A model generated the notes under the pieces. That model was not told the DNA's origin and did no database searches. It saw only the letters and a program-made list of their open reading frames with translations. Below, piece by piece: positions 53,284 to 64,000 of a DNA stretch of 64,000 bases. This DNA comes from Acanthornis magna (Eukaryota > Chordata > Aves > Passeriformes > Acanthizidae): contig JAWUZG010000032.1 in the NCBI GenBank assembly GCA_036785705.1, positions 11,240,001 to 11,304,000 of the forward strand, given 5' to 3'. The stretch's first letter is position 1; each line of letters starts with the position of its first letter. A program made the position numbers and the translations under genes.

Positions 53284-54820
53284 ATCTGATATATGTTTTC
53301 ACCCTCAGCTCTCCTTTTTGAGCAGCTGGCTGGGACATGACATAGAAGTGCTAGATAAGAGGTGGCATCCCCTCTATGAAGGGATGTTGTACTAGTGAAA
53401 TGATCTGTATGACCACTTTCAGGTCAAGAGGTATCTGCCACCTTCTGCCTCCTTCAATCATTCCTTTCAGTGGGTCTGGTGGTGGTGGGTCATAGGTATG
53501 TGTTCTCTCCCCCTGTTTTGGAAGCTTAATGCTTCAACAGAAGCAGCAAGAAAGCAGTTCTTGCACCTCAAGTCCTTGGCTGAGTTTGGAAAGTTTGAAA
53601 GACTGTCACTCTTATGTCTCATTACACTAAAAATACCAGCTCAGAGAAAGAAAAGACTTCCCAGAAAACACACTTCTCTTACATTTTTCTGAGCCTGAAC
53701 CACTAAAAAAATACATGCGTACAAGCAGCATGGCTGACAAAATCCCATGAGAAAAGTGGCTTTTCTATACCTATTATAGATGACTTAGTGTTTTTTTCTG
53801 CATACAGTGATACTGCAAAATTATTCTGGGCTATAGAAGCCAAAAGCACCTAAGGTCACTGCCCATCTAATGGAAAAGATGGTGAAGCCTATATTCTAGT
53901 AACCTATATTTTGTAGTCTTGGTATCACTTTTGTGGAGTATTCAGTGGTATACAATGCTCATGTATCATACATTTGATGATGTGGATTTGGTGATGTGAA
54001 GAATCTCGCATTCCAACAGGATAACCATAGATGGGCAGAAGAGGAAGAGTAAAAAGAGTTCAAAAATTACTTTAGTCATAAAAGCTCTGATGAAAACTAT
54101 GCAAGCCACCTCTCTCTTCTTTTTGTCTTTGTTGAAATCATCATGAATGTCTAATTTAGTAAAGGACTCTCAAAAATATGGTGTAGCTGTAGAATATAAT
54201 CAGCCATGCTGCAAAAAAAATGGGCAAAGATTGTGGTTAAAAGAGAACACTCAACACTTGTCAGCATTAGCTGGGAGCTACCTCTCATTCCTTCCAAGTT
54301 CACAGCTTGGACTTGCAAGGTGCTGAATATCTTTGTCCGTGCATAAGGGTGGTGCTGAGTAAATTATATGCTGAATTGGTAGCACTGCTTAGTATTAAGG
54401 CTGCAAACATTTCCTGTTATAAGACCTAGTTGCTTATACTTTTGCCAAACTAACTGTTTAGGTTGAAATTTTCCATGTGCGGCATTTGCCTTGTGAAGAA
54501 ATCTTTTGGAAAATTTCAGCCAAAATGTTTCTGCTGTGAAGCAAGAGAAAAACATGCTATTTTTTGCAGTAAAGAAAACAGTCCTGTAACCTTTACTTTG
54601 GCGGCTCTTGTGCCCTCCTCATATGTTGAGCAGGAAATTGACATCTGGCAAAAGGGTGGTCTGTGTGTCACTGATGCGCTGTTTGCTATCCATACAAGAA
54701 ACAACTTATAATGTAAATCTTGGAAAAGTCCAATTTATATGAACTCACTAGGAGTTTGCTAAAACTTGACCACAAAAATCTCAGAAGCTTCTGTTCTTAT
54801 GGAGCATACTGACAATTCAG
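53284..54820. other. Unique AT-rich DNA
   Basis: No gene or repeat recognised. Confidence 0.5.
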
Positions 54821-54824
54821 GCTT

Positions 54825-55325
54825 GTTTAATTTCTTTATTGATGATCTGGACGAGGCGATCGAGTGTACCCTCAGTAAGCTCACAGATGACACCAAGTAG
54901 GGTGAGAGTGTTGATCTGCTGCAGCACAGGAAGGCTCTGCAGGAGGATCTGGACAGGTTGGATTGATGGGTCAAAGCTAATGGTGTGAGGTTCAATAAGG
55001 CCAAGTGCTGGGTCCACCCCTTGGGTCACAACAGCCCCAGGCAGTGCTACAGACTGGGGCAGACTGCCTGGAAAGCTGCCTGATGGAAAAGGACCTGGGG
55101 ATGCTGGTGACAGCAGCTGAGCATGAGCCAGCTGTGCCCAGGTGGCCAAGGAGACCAATAGCATCCTGGCCTGGATCAGAAATAGGGTGGTGAGCAGGAC
55201 CAGGGCAGTGACTGTCCCCCTGTACTTGGCACCGGTGAGGCTGCACTTCGAGTACTGCGTCCAGTTCTGAGCCCTTAAATTCAAGAAGGACGTTGAGGTG
55301 CTGGAGGGTGTCCAGAACAGGACAA
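54825..55325 (+). mobile_element. CR1 LINE fragment, truncated at both ends
   Basis: It contains RT sequence: [11 protein letters not shown] near 54827-54856, Lys-Leu-Thr-Asp-Asp-Thr-Lys near 54880 (catalytic block), and the C-terminal block up to about 55325. The 3' half, with the UTR and octamer tail, is missing: the CR1 wording stops at about 55325 and the tandem repeat starts at 55348. Loss of the 3' end cannot come from normal CR1 insertion, so a later deletion, insertion or rearrangement happened. It is close in sequence to the copy at 59.3-59.8 kb. Confidence 0.9.
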
Positions 55326-55347
55326 TGTTGTTCTGAAATGCACTACC

Positions 55348-55970
55348 ACAACATGGCTCGCTCCACATCTTTCTCCTTGGAACCCCCCAGGTCCTGGGCA
55401 ACTCAGCCTCACAAAATGCTGCTTTTATTAATGCGCTTAGTGTTAGGGTTACACTTAAGGTTAGAGTAAAGGGAACCACAAATCGTACAGCACAAGGGGC
55501 ACTGGAACTACGAAAGGCATACCAATGGGAGCTCAGCACAGCCACAACATTGCTACCTTCACATCTTTCTGCTTGGAATCACCACCTCACAAAAGGCTGC
55601 TTTTACTGATGCGCTTAGGGTTTTGGCTATGCTTAGGGTTAGGGTTGAGGAAACCGGAACACCTACAGCTCCAGGAACACTGGAACTACAAAACACATGC
55701 CAAGGTGAGCACAGCACTGCCCCAACATTATTCCTTCCAAACCTTTCTCTTGGCACCATCCATGTGCTGGGCACCTCTGTCTCAGCAAAATCTTCTTTCA
55801 CTGCTCTGCTTATGGTTTCTGTTACACTTGGGCTTAGTCTGTTAGAAAAACACACAGCCAAGATTTCCAGGGGCACTGGAACTACAAAAGGCATTACAAG
55901 TGGAACATGACATTGCTCCCTCCACACCATTTTTCTTTGGCACCACCCATGTCCTAGGCAACTCAGTCTG
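55348..55970 (+). repeat. Tandem repeat of about 190 bp (3.3 copies) with telomere-like core
   Basis: Four successive units start with an ACAACATTGC-like motif at 55348, 55544, 55722 and 55907. Their lengths are 196, 178 and 185 bp, and the last is cut at about 55970. Each of the first three has, in order, a CTTGGAACC/GGCACCATCC-type block, a TGCTTTTAYTGATGCGCTTAG-type block, a core of TTAGGG-like hexamers, and CACTGGAACTACAAAA. In copy 2 the core at about 55615-55650 has three exact TTAGGG, in copy 1 one (near 55431), and in copy 3 it is decayed. Copies are diverged by many substitutions, so the array is old. No known satellite is recognised. Confidence 0.8.
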
Positions 55971-58900
55971 AATGGCAGGGTTGTGCCTGGTATTAGCCAT
56001 GGTGGCACTGTAATTCATGTAACCTATATGTATTACCCACTTTGACTTCTTGAAGATCTGTTCCCAGGTGTGAGGACACTTGTGTTCATGGACATTGTTA
56101 GATGTGCCAGTAAATCAGACATTTCATTGTACACTGGGCTGAAGGATGGATGCTCAATAAGGAAACATTATCCCTCCTCCAGGCTGCTAAATGGGAAAAG
56201 GATCACGATGAAAAATTAGCATGTATCAAATGCTGCATCCATAAGCAAGCATAATTCTACTTTTCATAACTTCTAACTGCTTGGCTTTGCAATAATATTC
56301 TTTTGAAATTTGAATACGTGAGTAGTGTGTATGTGGGATAAGCATATTTACCATGAGTCATCATAAATACATATCTTTTAAACCATTGGAATAATTGTGA
56401 GTAAATACATGTAACTATGTTAGTGTTCAGTATAGATACCAATGAATCCATGTGGTTTTATAATATTTACAAAGCAGATGCCTTTGGTGTTACATAAACA
56501 AGAAACAGTTTGCATCTGTAATGTCACTTGTATACATTTAATGCAACCTGGGGCTTAGTGGGGCTGTCTGTGGAAACAACCCTGTATTAAATCCATCTTT
56601 TTACATTCTGGAAAGTATTAAAATTATTTAAACAGAAGAATGGAGTGAAACTGTTCCGTGGCTTATGAGGAACAAATATCGCCAGCTGAGACACTTGGCA
56701 ACCCAGCGAAGGTTGGAATACCAATACCAACCACAGGCATGCATTTCATCTTCCACAGGACACTTCACTGAAGAGGAAAGATTGAGAAGTTCTCTTGAGA
56801 CTAACTTTATATAATCTTTCTTTTAGAAAAGAAGTCAATATCAAGCTATGTTACTGTCACAACCTGAGTGATTTATGATTAAGCAGTTTCGGATCATTAT
56901 GGACTTCACTACAGCTTTTGAAGTGCCAGTATAAAAATGCACGACCAAAATCTTTAAATAATGTGATAATTTTGTTTAGTCTAAGGGGTAGTGGCTTGCA
57001 TTAAGACATTTTCACTATTTTCAAGTAGAAAGAATTTAAATTGTAAGAACATCATAGCAATGCTGGCTATACTTTTTTCCATAGAAAAGTTCTTTTTGTG
57101 TCATGGGTATTATATTTTCCTATCTATATGAACAAAAGATAAAAACCACTAATGTTGATAATAATAATAATTACTGCAGTGACATCTTTCAGACAAGGAA
57201 TTACCTATCGAGAGTCGTTACTTTAGTAATACATAGGTCATGAGGAAAACTCCCTTTATCCTTTGCTTCATCTGAAGAGGGGCAGATGAAGATGTAACCT
57301 GACTAAAACACAAGTGGATTGAATACAACATCATTTTCGCAGGTGTAGGATGAACCTAGTTAAGCATATCTGAGAGAAAGCATTCTGGTCTTCATATTAT
57401 TTAATCTAATATGCTCTGTTCTGTCAGAACTGGATTAGGGACTGATTTCCTATGCTATTACACTGGCAGATTTGGGGTGGCATCTATAAGGGGGAAATTG
57501 TGATCAGCAAGAAAAAATAGTCTAGAAGCAGTGTCTAATGTCAAACATCAGCCCAAACATAGACAAAAAGAGCACATCTGAGTGGCATCTGATACCAATC
57601 ATTGTCCATACTTTTTTCTCACCCTACCCCTATACAATATTACTCATACAGTGCTGGCAAATACAGGCTACCTCCTTTGGTAAGTTTTACTTAGTGTTGT
57701 AATTGCAGTGTCTGTTGTTCAAGGAAATATACTGTTTCCTTTTTATGCTGATTTCTTTAAACAATTATAATAATACTGTTTTCTCCAGCTTTCTGACATT
57801 TGCAGTAGATGATCACTAATCATTCCTTCAACCCCACAGAAAATGAAAATCATAGACATTTTCCTTTACCTCCTGAGCTGTGATTCCTTGCAATCCTCCT
57901 ACAGTGCCTAGAACAGAGAATGGCAGCATTTCCTTAAAAACTGGTATATTATTCTGTAGAGGCAAATTACTTTTGACTAGAGAGGTTCTTATGGCAGAGC
58001 ATTGACAACACTTTTCCATTATCCTTGTCTTCCACCAGGAAATATAGCATGGCAGGGCATCTTTCAAATGATGGATGTGGCACTAAATATATAAAAATTA
58101 TAAGGCTCATCTCAGTGGATATGTGTGTTCCTTTTTTTCCATTACACTCTAAAATTAGGAGTCAGTAAAAACTTCTACATTTTTCAAAGAGAATATATAT
58201 TTTTAAAGAAAAGCATAACCAATGTATAATTAGAACTGCCAGACCATACATAAAAACATAGTTTCTATGTTTATGTTTTGGCGAACTGTTCAATGAAAAA
58301 GAGGTTAAATTTCATTTTAATGAGTGTGCTGACAGCAAACTACGTGATTCATCTGCATGGGTATCTATGAGAAAAAATATAATTTTATACTTCTCAGTAC
58401 CTTTAAAAGTACAAAAGGTGTTTCTGAAGTGGCACAAAAGTTCAATCTACAATAAATATGGATACTAATTATTTTCTTGATTTTCCTAATTGTGCTGGAA
58501 GGGCAAAGAAGTATATGAAAGATTGATATTCCTGTGCTTTGCTCTGTACAGCACTGAGTAACAGACGAACCTTGCTCTGACTTGACAGAGACAACAGTAG
58601 GAAGGGGAAGTTGCATATATCTGAGCCATGCTGTGTGATGCTGGAAAATGTCTCATTAGTCACAAGACATAAATTGCACAAGTGGGTTTCAACAGGAGTG
58701 AGTATGGGTAAGAAGATAAAGCAGTTTCTGTAAGCAAATTCTGCAAAATGAAGAAAAGAAATATTTGTGGTAATACCGCATTAATCAGGCTTTATCTGAG
58801 CCTCAAGGTTTGTCCAGCCTAGCTAAATGAGCTGGAAGCCTCTTGCCTTCAGCAGCATGTGCAGGAATGATAAAGTCATGATTCACAATTGTTTCTCTGC

Positions 58901-59060
58901 TCTCAGACCAGCTACTGAGTAGTGATGATAGTTCAGGTGATGGCAGAGAAGATCTGGCCTGAGTCCAGAATACACTTCAAAGCCATGTTATGGACCTGCA
59001 GGAAATTGTTACAACCATTCTTTAACTGCATTTCCTAAGTGTTTGGCTGATAGCTCATGA
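55971..59060. other. Unique AT-rich DNA, no supported gene
   Basis: No gene, transposon or tandem array recognised. Confidence 0.55.
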
Positions 59061-59064
59061 TTGA

Positions 59065-60232
59065 TAGCCCTTGCCCTTGGGGGAGACTTCGACTTGTCAG
59101 TTGTCTGCTGGAAACAACACAGTGAAGAAGAGGGAGTCTGGGAGGTTTCTGGAGTGTGTGGAAGATAAATTCCTGACACAGCTGGTAAGTGAGCCTGCCA
59201 GGAGCGGTGCCCTGCTAGACCTGCTGTTTACAGAGAAGGGCTGGTGGGACATGCGGTGGTTGGACGTCATCTTGGACATAGCAAGGCTCAGTATTGGGGG
59301 GCCAGTCGTGTATCAATGATGTGGACGAGGCCATCGAGTGCACGCTCAGTCAGTTTGCAGACAGCATTAAGTTGGGTGAGAGTGCTGATATGCTACGGGG
59401 TGGGAAGGCTATGCAGGAGGATCTGGACAGGCTGGATCAATAGGCCAAGGCCAGCTGTATGAGGTTCAACAAGGCCAAGGGCCAAGTGCTACGCTTGGGT
59501 CACAACAACCCCAGGCAGTGCTACAGGCTGGGGGCAGAGTGCCTGGAGATCTGCCTGATGGAAAAGGACCTGGGCGTGCTGGTTGGCAGAGGCTGAACAT
59601 GAGCCAGCTGTGCCCAGGTGGCCAAGAAGGCCAATGGCATTCTGGCCTGGATCAGCAATAGTGTGGCCAGCAGGACCAGGGCAGTGATTGTCCATCTGTG
59701 CTTGGCCACACTCAAATCCTCTACCCAGTTTTGAGCCCCTCACTGCAAGAAAGACATTGAGGTGCTGGAGCGAATTTGGAGAAGGGCAATGGAGCTGGTG
59801 AAGGGTCTGGAGCACGAATCCTATGAGGAGCAGCTGAGGGGGCTGGGGTTGTTTATACTGGAGAAAAAGAGGCTCAAGGAAGACCTTATAGCTCTCTACA
59901 ATTGCCTGAAAGGAGGTTTTAGCCAGGTGGGGGTCGGTCTCTTCTCCCAGGCAGCCAATGAGAGGACAGGAGGAAATGGCCTCATGTTGCACCAGAGGAT
60001 GTTTAGGTTGAACATCAGGACGAATTTCTTCACTAAAAAGCTGGCTAAGAATTGGAAAGAACTGCCCAGGGAAGTGGTGGAGTCACCATCCTTGTAAGTG
60101 CTCAAGAAATGACTGGGCATTTTGTGAGGCACTTAGTACTGCGGTTTAACTGACATGGTGGTGTTCAGTCGAAAGTTGGACTCGATGGTCTTGGAGGTCT
60201 TTGCCAGCCTCAGTGATTTCATGATTCTATGG
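59065..60232 (+). mobile_element. CR1 LINE with endonuclease joined to reverse transcriptase by internal deletion
   Basis: The frame at 59071-59319 carries the end of the CR1 endonuclease: Ser-Gly-Arg-Phe-Leu-Glu-Cys-Val-Glu-Asp, then Leu-Leu-Asp-Leu-Leu-Phe-Thr-Glu. At about 59281 it switches abruptly to RT sequence (a Gln/Gly-Ser-Val-Leu-Gly block, then Ile-Asn-Asp-Val-Asp-Glu-Ala near 59314 and Gln-Phe-Ala-Asp near 59352). The linker and most of the fingers/palm, including motif A, are missing. The rest follows the CR1 C-terminal block and 3' UTR to the ATGATTCTATGG tail at 60220-60232. Stops (for example TGA after the Gly-Gly-Pro block) make it dead. Blocks near 59490-59600 closely match the copy at 55.0-55.1 kb, and both are in the same orientation. 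Confidence 0.93.
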
Positions 60233-61744
60233 TAATTCAATGTGTACATGCTCTACCCTCTCTTTAGGCCTGTTTCATGTGATAAATGTAAAAGCATCTC
60301 TAGAGAAAGATAATATAACAGATTGTTTTTCTAGAGTGGCTTCATATAGACAGGGCAAAAATGAAAACTGGAGAAGTAGGAAAAGCAGAATGATGTTCTT
60401 GTCTCATGAGCAATCCAAGATCTTAGCTACCTATTTAAGCATGGTTTTCTCCAGTTGTTGTCTTACTATTTTTCAACCATGCTCTTCAGAAAATGCAGCC
60501 ATAGAATGTTCAGAAATTAAGCTGGTGTTATTCAAGTTAAATTAAAAGCATATGAATGAGTCACACTCTGAGTAAGGATTTAATTTAATCAGTAACAATA
60601 TGTTAAAAATATTTTAGTGAATAGTTAGCTCAGTTCCTTCTTTGCATACCCTTATGTTAAATTAAAATGATGGCAGCATTTAATCTTTTAATCTTTCTGA
60701 TTTATGGGGTTGTTGCTGTCCGATATGGAAACTATGTCCCAAAATCTTGAGAACAGAGCATTTCCTCAAATTCTCCATCTTTTACTTAGACAAGACTCAG
60801 ATGATGTCAGTGGAACTGTTAATAAGGATAGGCCTGTAATCCATGAGGCTTTACAAAACCTGGACTTGGTTAACATATTGATGAACGTTATCCCCTCCAA
60901 GAACAAATGGAGACCTCCAGCATAATTAAAACAAGTAGAATTTTACTCTTGGAATTCATATATGTCTATCTGGTGGACTTGCTACCATGAAATTTACTGG
61001 TTGCTAAACATCAGATTCAATTAATTTAAAAGTCTGACAATTGCTCTCAGGAATTAACATATGTTTTAACCCAGCACAAATTAATTCTTTGAAGAAAAGT
61101 TAAAAGGAAAATGTATTTCAATTTACAAGCATGTTACATCATCAATTATTAGTTTTCAGGAACAAAAAATATTGCTATTTTTGTTAAATAGGGTAATATT
61201 TCAGAGTAATTTTTTCATTCTGTGCTTCAGCCAGGACCTCTTCTTGCTTTTCATGAGAGAATCACACCTTTATAAACAATAGCATGCTCAAAGGATGTTT
61301 TCATAAGTTGCCTGATTTAGTTTTAACACCTTTCCCTGTTTTACTTGCCTACAGATATGAACTTATATCCTGTCCTATGGAGTTGAAGACTCTTGCTTTC
61401 TTTACCTCAAAATGAATATTTAATTATTTATATGAAGTGGAACTATTTCTAAGATACAGAAAAGGTGATAAAATACTGTAATTTGATATTTAAATATAAA
61501 TTTGGAAGAGAAATAGGAGTTTAGAACCATGCTTAAAAATACATACAACAAGAATCTTAGCCTGCTCCTCACATTTGGAGTCCCCAATCATTACATTGCT
61601 TTTTATTTATGATTTTGACCCCACCCCCCCAAAAAAAAAAAAGAAAAAAGACATACTGGGGTGTCTTTAGCAGAAATGCCAAGATAGTCATGGTATTAGA
61701 GTACATGAAATGAAAGGAGAGCTTGAAGAAGCTGATTTTGTTCA
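60233..61744. other. Unique AT-rich DNA
   Basis: No gene or repeat recognised. A C/A mononucleotide run at about 61620-61640 (CCCCACCCCCCCAAAA) is the only simple-sequence feature. Confidence 0.5.
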
Positions 61745-61749
61745 TTCCA

Positions 61750-62090
61750 GAGTGGAGGCTTTGGAGGAAATCTTTTTGATGTCTACAACTACCTGTTAAG
61801 ATAATGCAAAGAATATGGACCCACACTCTTCTTATGGGTGCACAGACAGGATGAGAGACAAAACTCAGAAGATGGAAATTTTGCATGGAACATAAAGGGG
61901 AAAAAATCCTCCATGGGAATTTTCAGACTCTGGACCAGGCTGCCCAGAGGTAATTTCTTTCCTTGGAGATACTCAAAACTCAAATGGGCATGGCCCTCAG
62001 AAGCCTGATCTGGCTGAGCTTGCCTTGAGCAGGTTGTTAGACAGGATGATCACAGACGCCTTCCAACCTAGGTGTTTTTATTGTTCTGTG
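61750..62090 (+). mobile_element. CR1 LINE 3' tail, old
   Basis: Recognisable 3' CR1 wording: CTCTGGACCAGGCTGCCCAG near 61928, a CTTGGAGATACTCAAAACTC block near 61963, then GCCTGATCTGGCTGAGCTTGCC near 62003 and the GATGATCACAGACGCCTTCCAACCTAGG block near 62045. A TATTGTTCTGTG tail stands at the position of the ATTCTRTG octamers (about 62079-62090). It is heavily decayed, noncoding and 5'-truncated. Confidence 0.88.
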
Positions 62091-64000
62091 CAAAAGAAAC
62101 TACAACAGAATGGAGGAAAAAAAAAACGGATGAAAAAACGTGTCCCTGAAGTATCCCTGCTCCCACTGAGATATTAAAAATATGGAAGAGAGAAATGTGT
62201 TTTATAAATTGAGTTAACCCTGCATGATATTTTAAAAGTGGCGTCTTCTATCCAAAAGACACTTATTTATGTATGTATAGTGTGATATAAAAGTTGCTTT
62301 TGTATCTAATATCAAAGTTCATGATAAATCAATTCACAGTCCATTTGGACTCAATATGCTGTTGAATGTAAATAGGGAAATACACAAAATTTGTCTATCT
62401 CTGTCTCCTCCTGGATTTTTCCACAATAATAGCATCAATGACACATCAGTGATTTTGACATTGGCTACTGCAGGCAGCCATCTGAGCTTGATTAATATAA
62501 GATCATGTTTTCACAGTGCCATTTAAATGTCAAAGCCTGAAGACCTAAACTGTGTAGAATATGCTGAGGAGAAAAATTCCACCTAGCTTACCCATACTGG
62601 AAGTTATTTACACCTTTGCCTTTGAAACACAAACTTTTCATTCTAAGGCATAGAGGCAAAATGGAGTGGGAAAGTTATTACTACAGGGTTTCAAAACTTC
62701 ATATATAGGACTCCACATATAGTGAGCAAAACGCTGCCAACTCCCTCCAGCCACTACTTCTTTCTTTTTTATTTCTTGCTTTCCTTCTTGCTCAGGTGGA
62801 ACTTCTGATTGCACTGAAGAATAATGAAGATAAAAATTATAAAAAAAAAGTTCCAAAAAAGCCACACATTGTCTTCTCTTTCCCTTCTTTTTCTCACGCT
62901 TGTTTCTGACACACCTAATGCATCTGCCAAAGAGATAGGAGGAATGAACTACACAGAATATATTCTCTTCCAGTGGAACAAAATAACTTTTTTCCCTTGC
63001 AAATAGACAGTTAACTAAAGGAATATCATCCAAACTCAATGATTTCTTACAAAAAACTGAATATAAATCTGTAAATGTCAGGAAAAGATACTGCAATACT
63101 CCATGTAAGGGACTACCGAGTATTTTGGCACTGTGGTGTCCCATGGTAAAGCTGGAATCTAAAAAGCTCATCTGGAAGGACTAATGCTCCTATTACAATC
63201 AACAGGATCGACCCTTTAGCTGTTGAGTTGACAGTCTTAAGAAAATATTTATATAAATATGCCCTTAAATTTATTGAAATGTATTGAACTGTAAACAGCA
63301 GAAGTGCATTTGTTAAACATCTCCGGAGGGCAAATACATTCCCGCACCTTAACCTGGTTTTGAAGCTGATACTGTGGATGGAGTTCTTCTTTCAATCCTG
63401 CATTTTCACTATTAGTCATTGCAAGGCCTGCTTAAAATGATCCCTTCATTATATGGTGGGATCTTGTGTGTAGCTTTGTTGAGTAATCAGTTGAATTATA
63501 CACAGTGGAGAATAATTTCTTTTCACAATATTAATTCAGTCAATTTTAAAATTTCTTTAAAATTATTTGAATAAAGTGAAGTAATTCTTCCTGAAGACAC
63601 TATTTTATTTGCTTTTTCAGATGAACATGAAATTAAATAATGAAATATACAGTTCTTAACCAAAAATTCTTAATTGCACATTAATTTATATCAGGTTTGT
63701 GCCTTAACATTTAATGTCTATTTTAGTATATTTACACACTTGCTATGTCCTACAACTGCGTCATTCCATGATATATACCACATTTTCTTCATGTATATAA
63801 CTTTTTTGTTCAGGTTTTAAAGTATTTTTCTCTGTATCCAGCACAAAATAATGAAATATAGATAAAAATAATGAAAATGAAATGTCTAGGCCAAAGCTTT
63901 CATCAAGTGTCAGCAATTTATGGAGACTATGTTGAAAGTGAACATAGACAGAATTATGAAAAAGTAGCATTTTTATTGGAGCATTTAAAATTATTGAAGC
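62091..64000. other. Unique AT-rich DNA, no supported gene
   Basis: The longest non-repeat open frame in the window lies here (63171-62638 minus, 177 codons). It has a Lys-rich patch but no recognised domain or nearby gene context. I do not call it as a gene. No transposon was seen. Confidence 0.45.

Noticed and set aside
59489..59992. 167-codon minus-strand frame
   Set aside because: Antisense to the plus-strand CR1; no independent protein similarity.

Overview
The window looks like bird nuclear DNA. The strongest evidence is the repeat content. At least ten fragments of chicken-repeat-1 (CR1) LINEs lie on both strands, several ending in the CR1-type 3' tail of ATTCTRTG-like octamers. There are also two avian-type endogenous retrovirus LTRs, and no SINE-rich or L1-like landscape of the mammalian type. 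The rest is AT-rich, non-repetitive sequence with scattered stops in all frames. I could not support a single host protein-coding exon, tRNA, rRNA or CRISPR array, so the window is best read as an intergenic desert or the inside of a very large intron.

Layout. 1-11 kb is unique AT-rich DNA with one double hairpin near 950-1000. 11.0-11.6 kb is an old CR1, followed by a perfect 22-bp tandem duplication. 11.7-17.7 kb is unique apart from a 38-bp sequence present twice, 2.4 kb apart. 17.2-19.8 kb is the busiest area: a short triplicated motif, a (CTTT) microsatellite, a probable LTR whose U3-like part holds a 339-bp pure (CCCTT) array, then a minus-strand CR1 with recognisable reverse-transcriptase (RT) sequence. 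19.8-26.5 kb is unique. 26.56-27.69 kb is a plus-strand CR1. 27.7-36.8 kb is unnamed sequence with two more GC-rich islands near 34.6-35.2 and 36.0-36.7 kb. 36.8-37.5 kb is a minus-strand CR1.

38.5-40.8 kb holds two much older CR1 fossils, recognisable mainly at protein level. 45.6-46.0 kb is an old minus-strand CR1. 49.6-50.35 kb is a plus-strand CR1. 52.48-53.28 kb is a complete-looking solo ERV LTR. 54.8-56.0 kb is a CR1 piece that runs into a roughly 190-bp tandem repeat with telomere-like cores. 59.06-60.23 kb is a CR1 with a large internal deletion that joins its endonuclease and reverse-transcriptase parts. 61.75-62.09 kb is a last CR1 tail.

Nothing here works as a pathway. The content is layered transposon debris of several ages plus a few simple repeats. 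The best candidates for something undescribed are the telomere-motif tandem repeat at 55.35-55.97 kb, the CCCTT-expanded LTR at 17.84-18.64 kb, and the small symmetrical sequences (hairpins and palindromes) in otherwise unique DNA.
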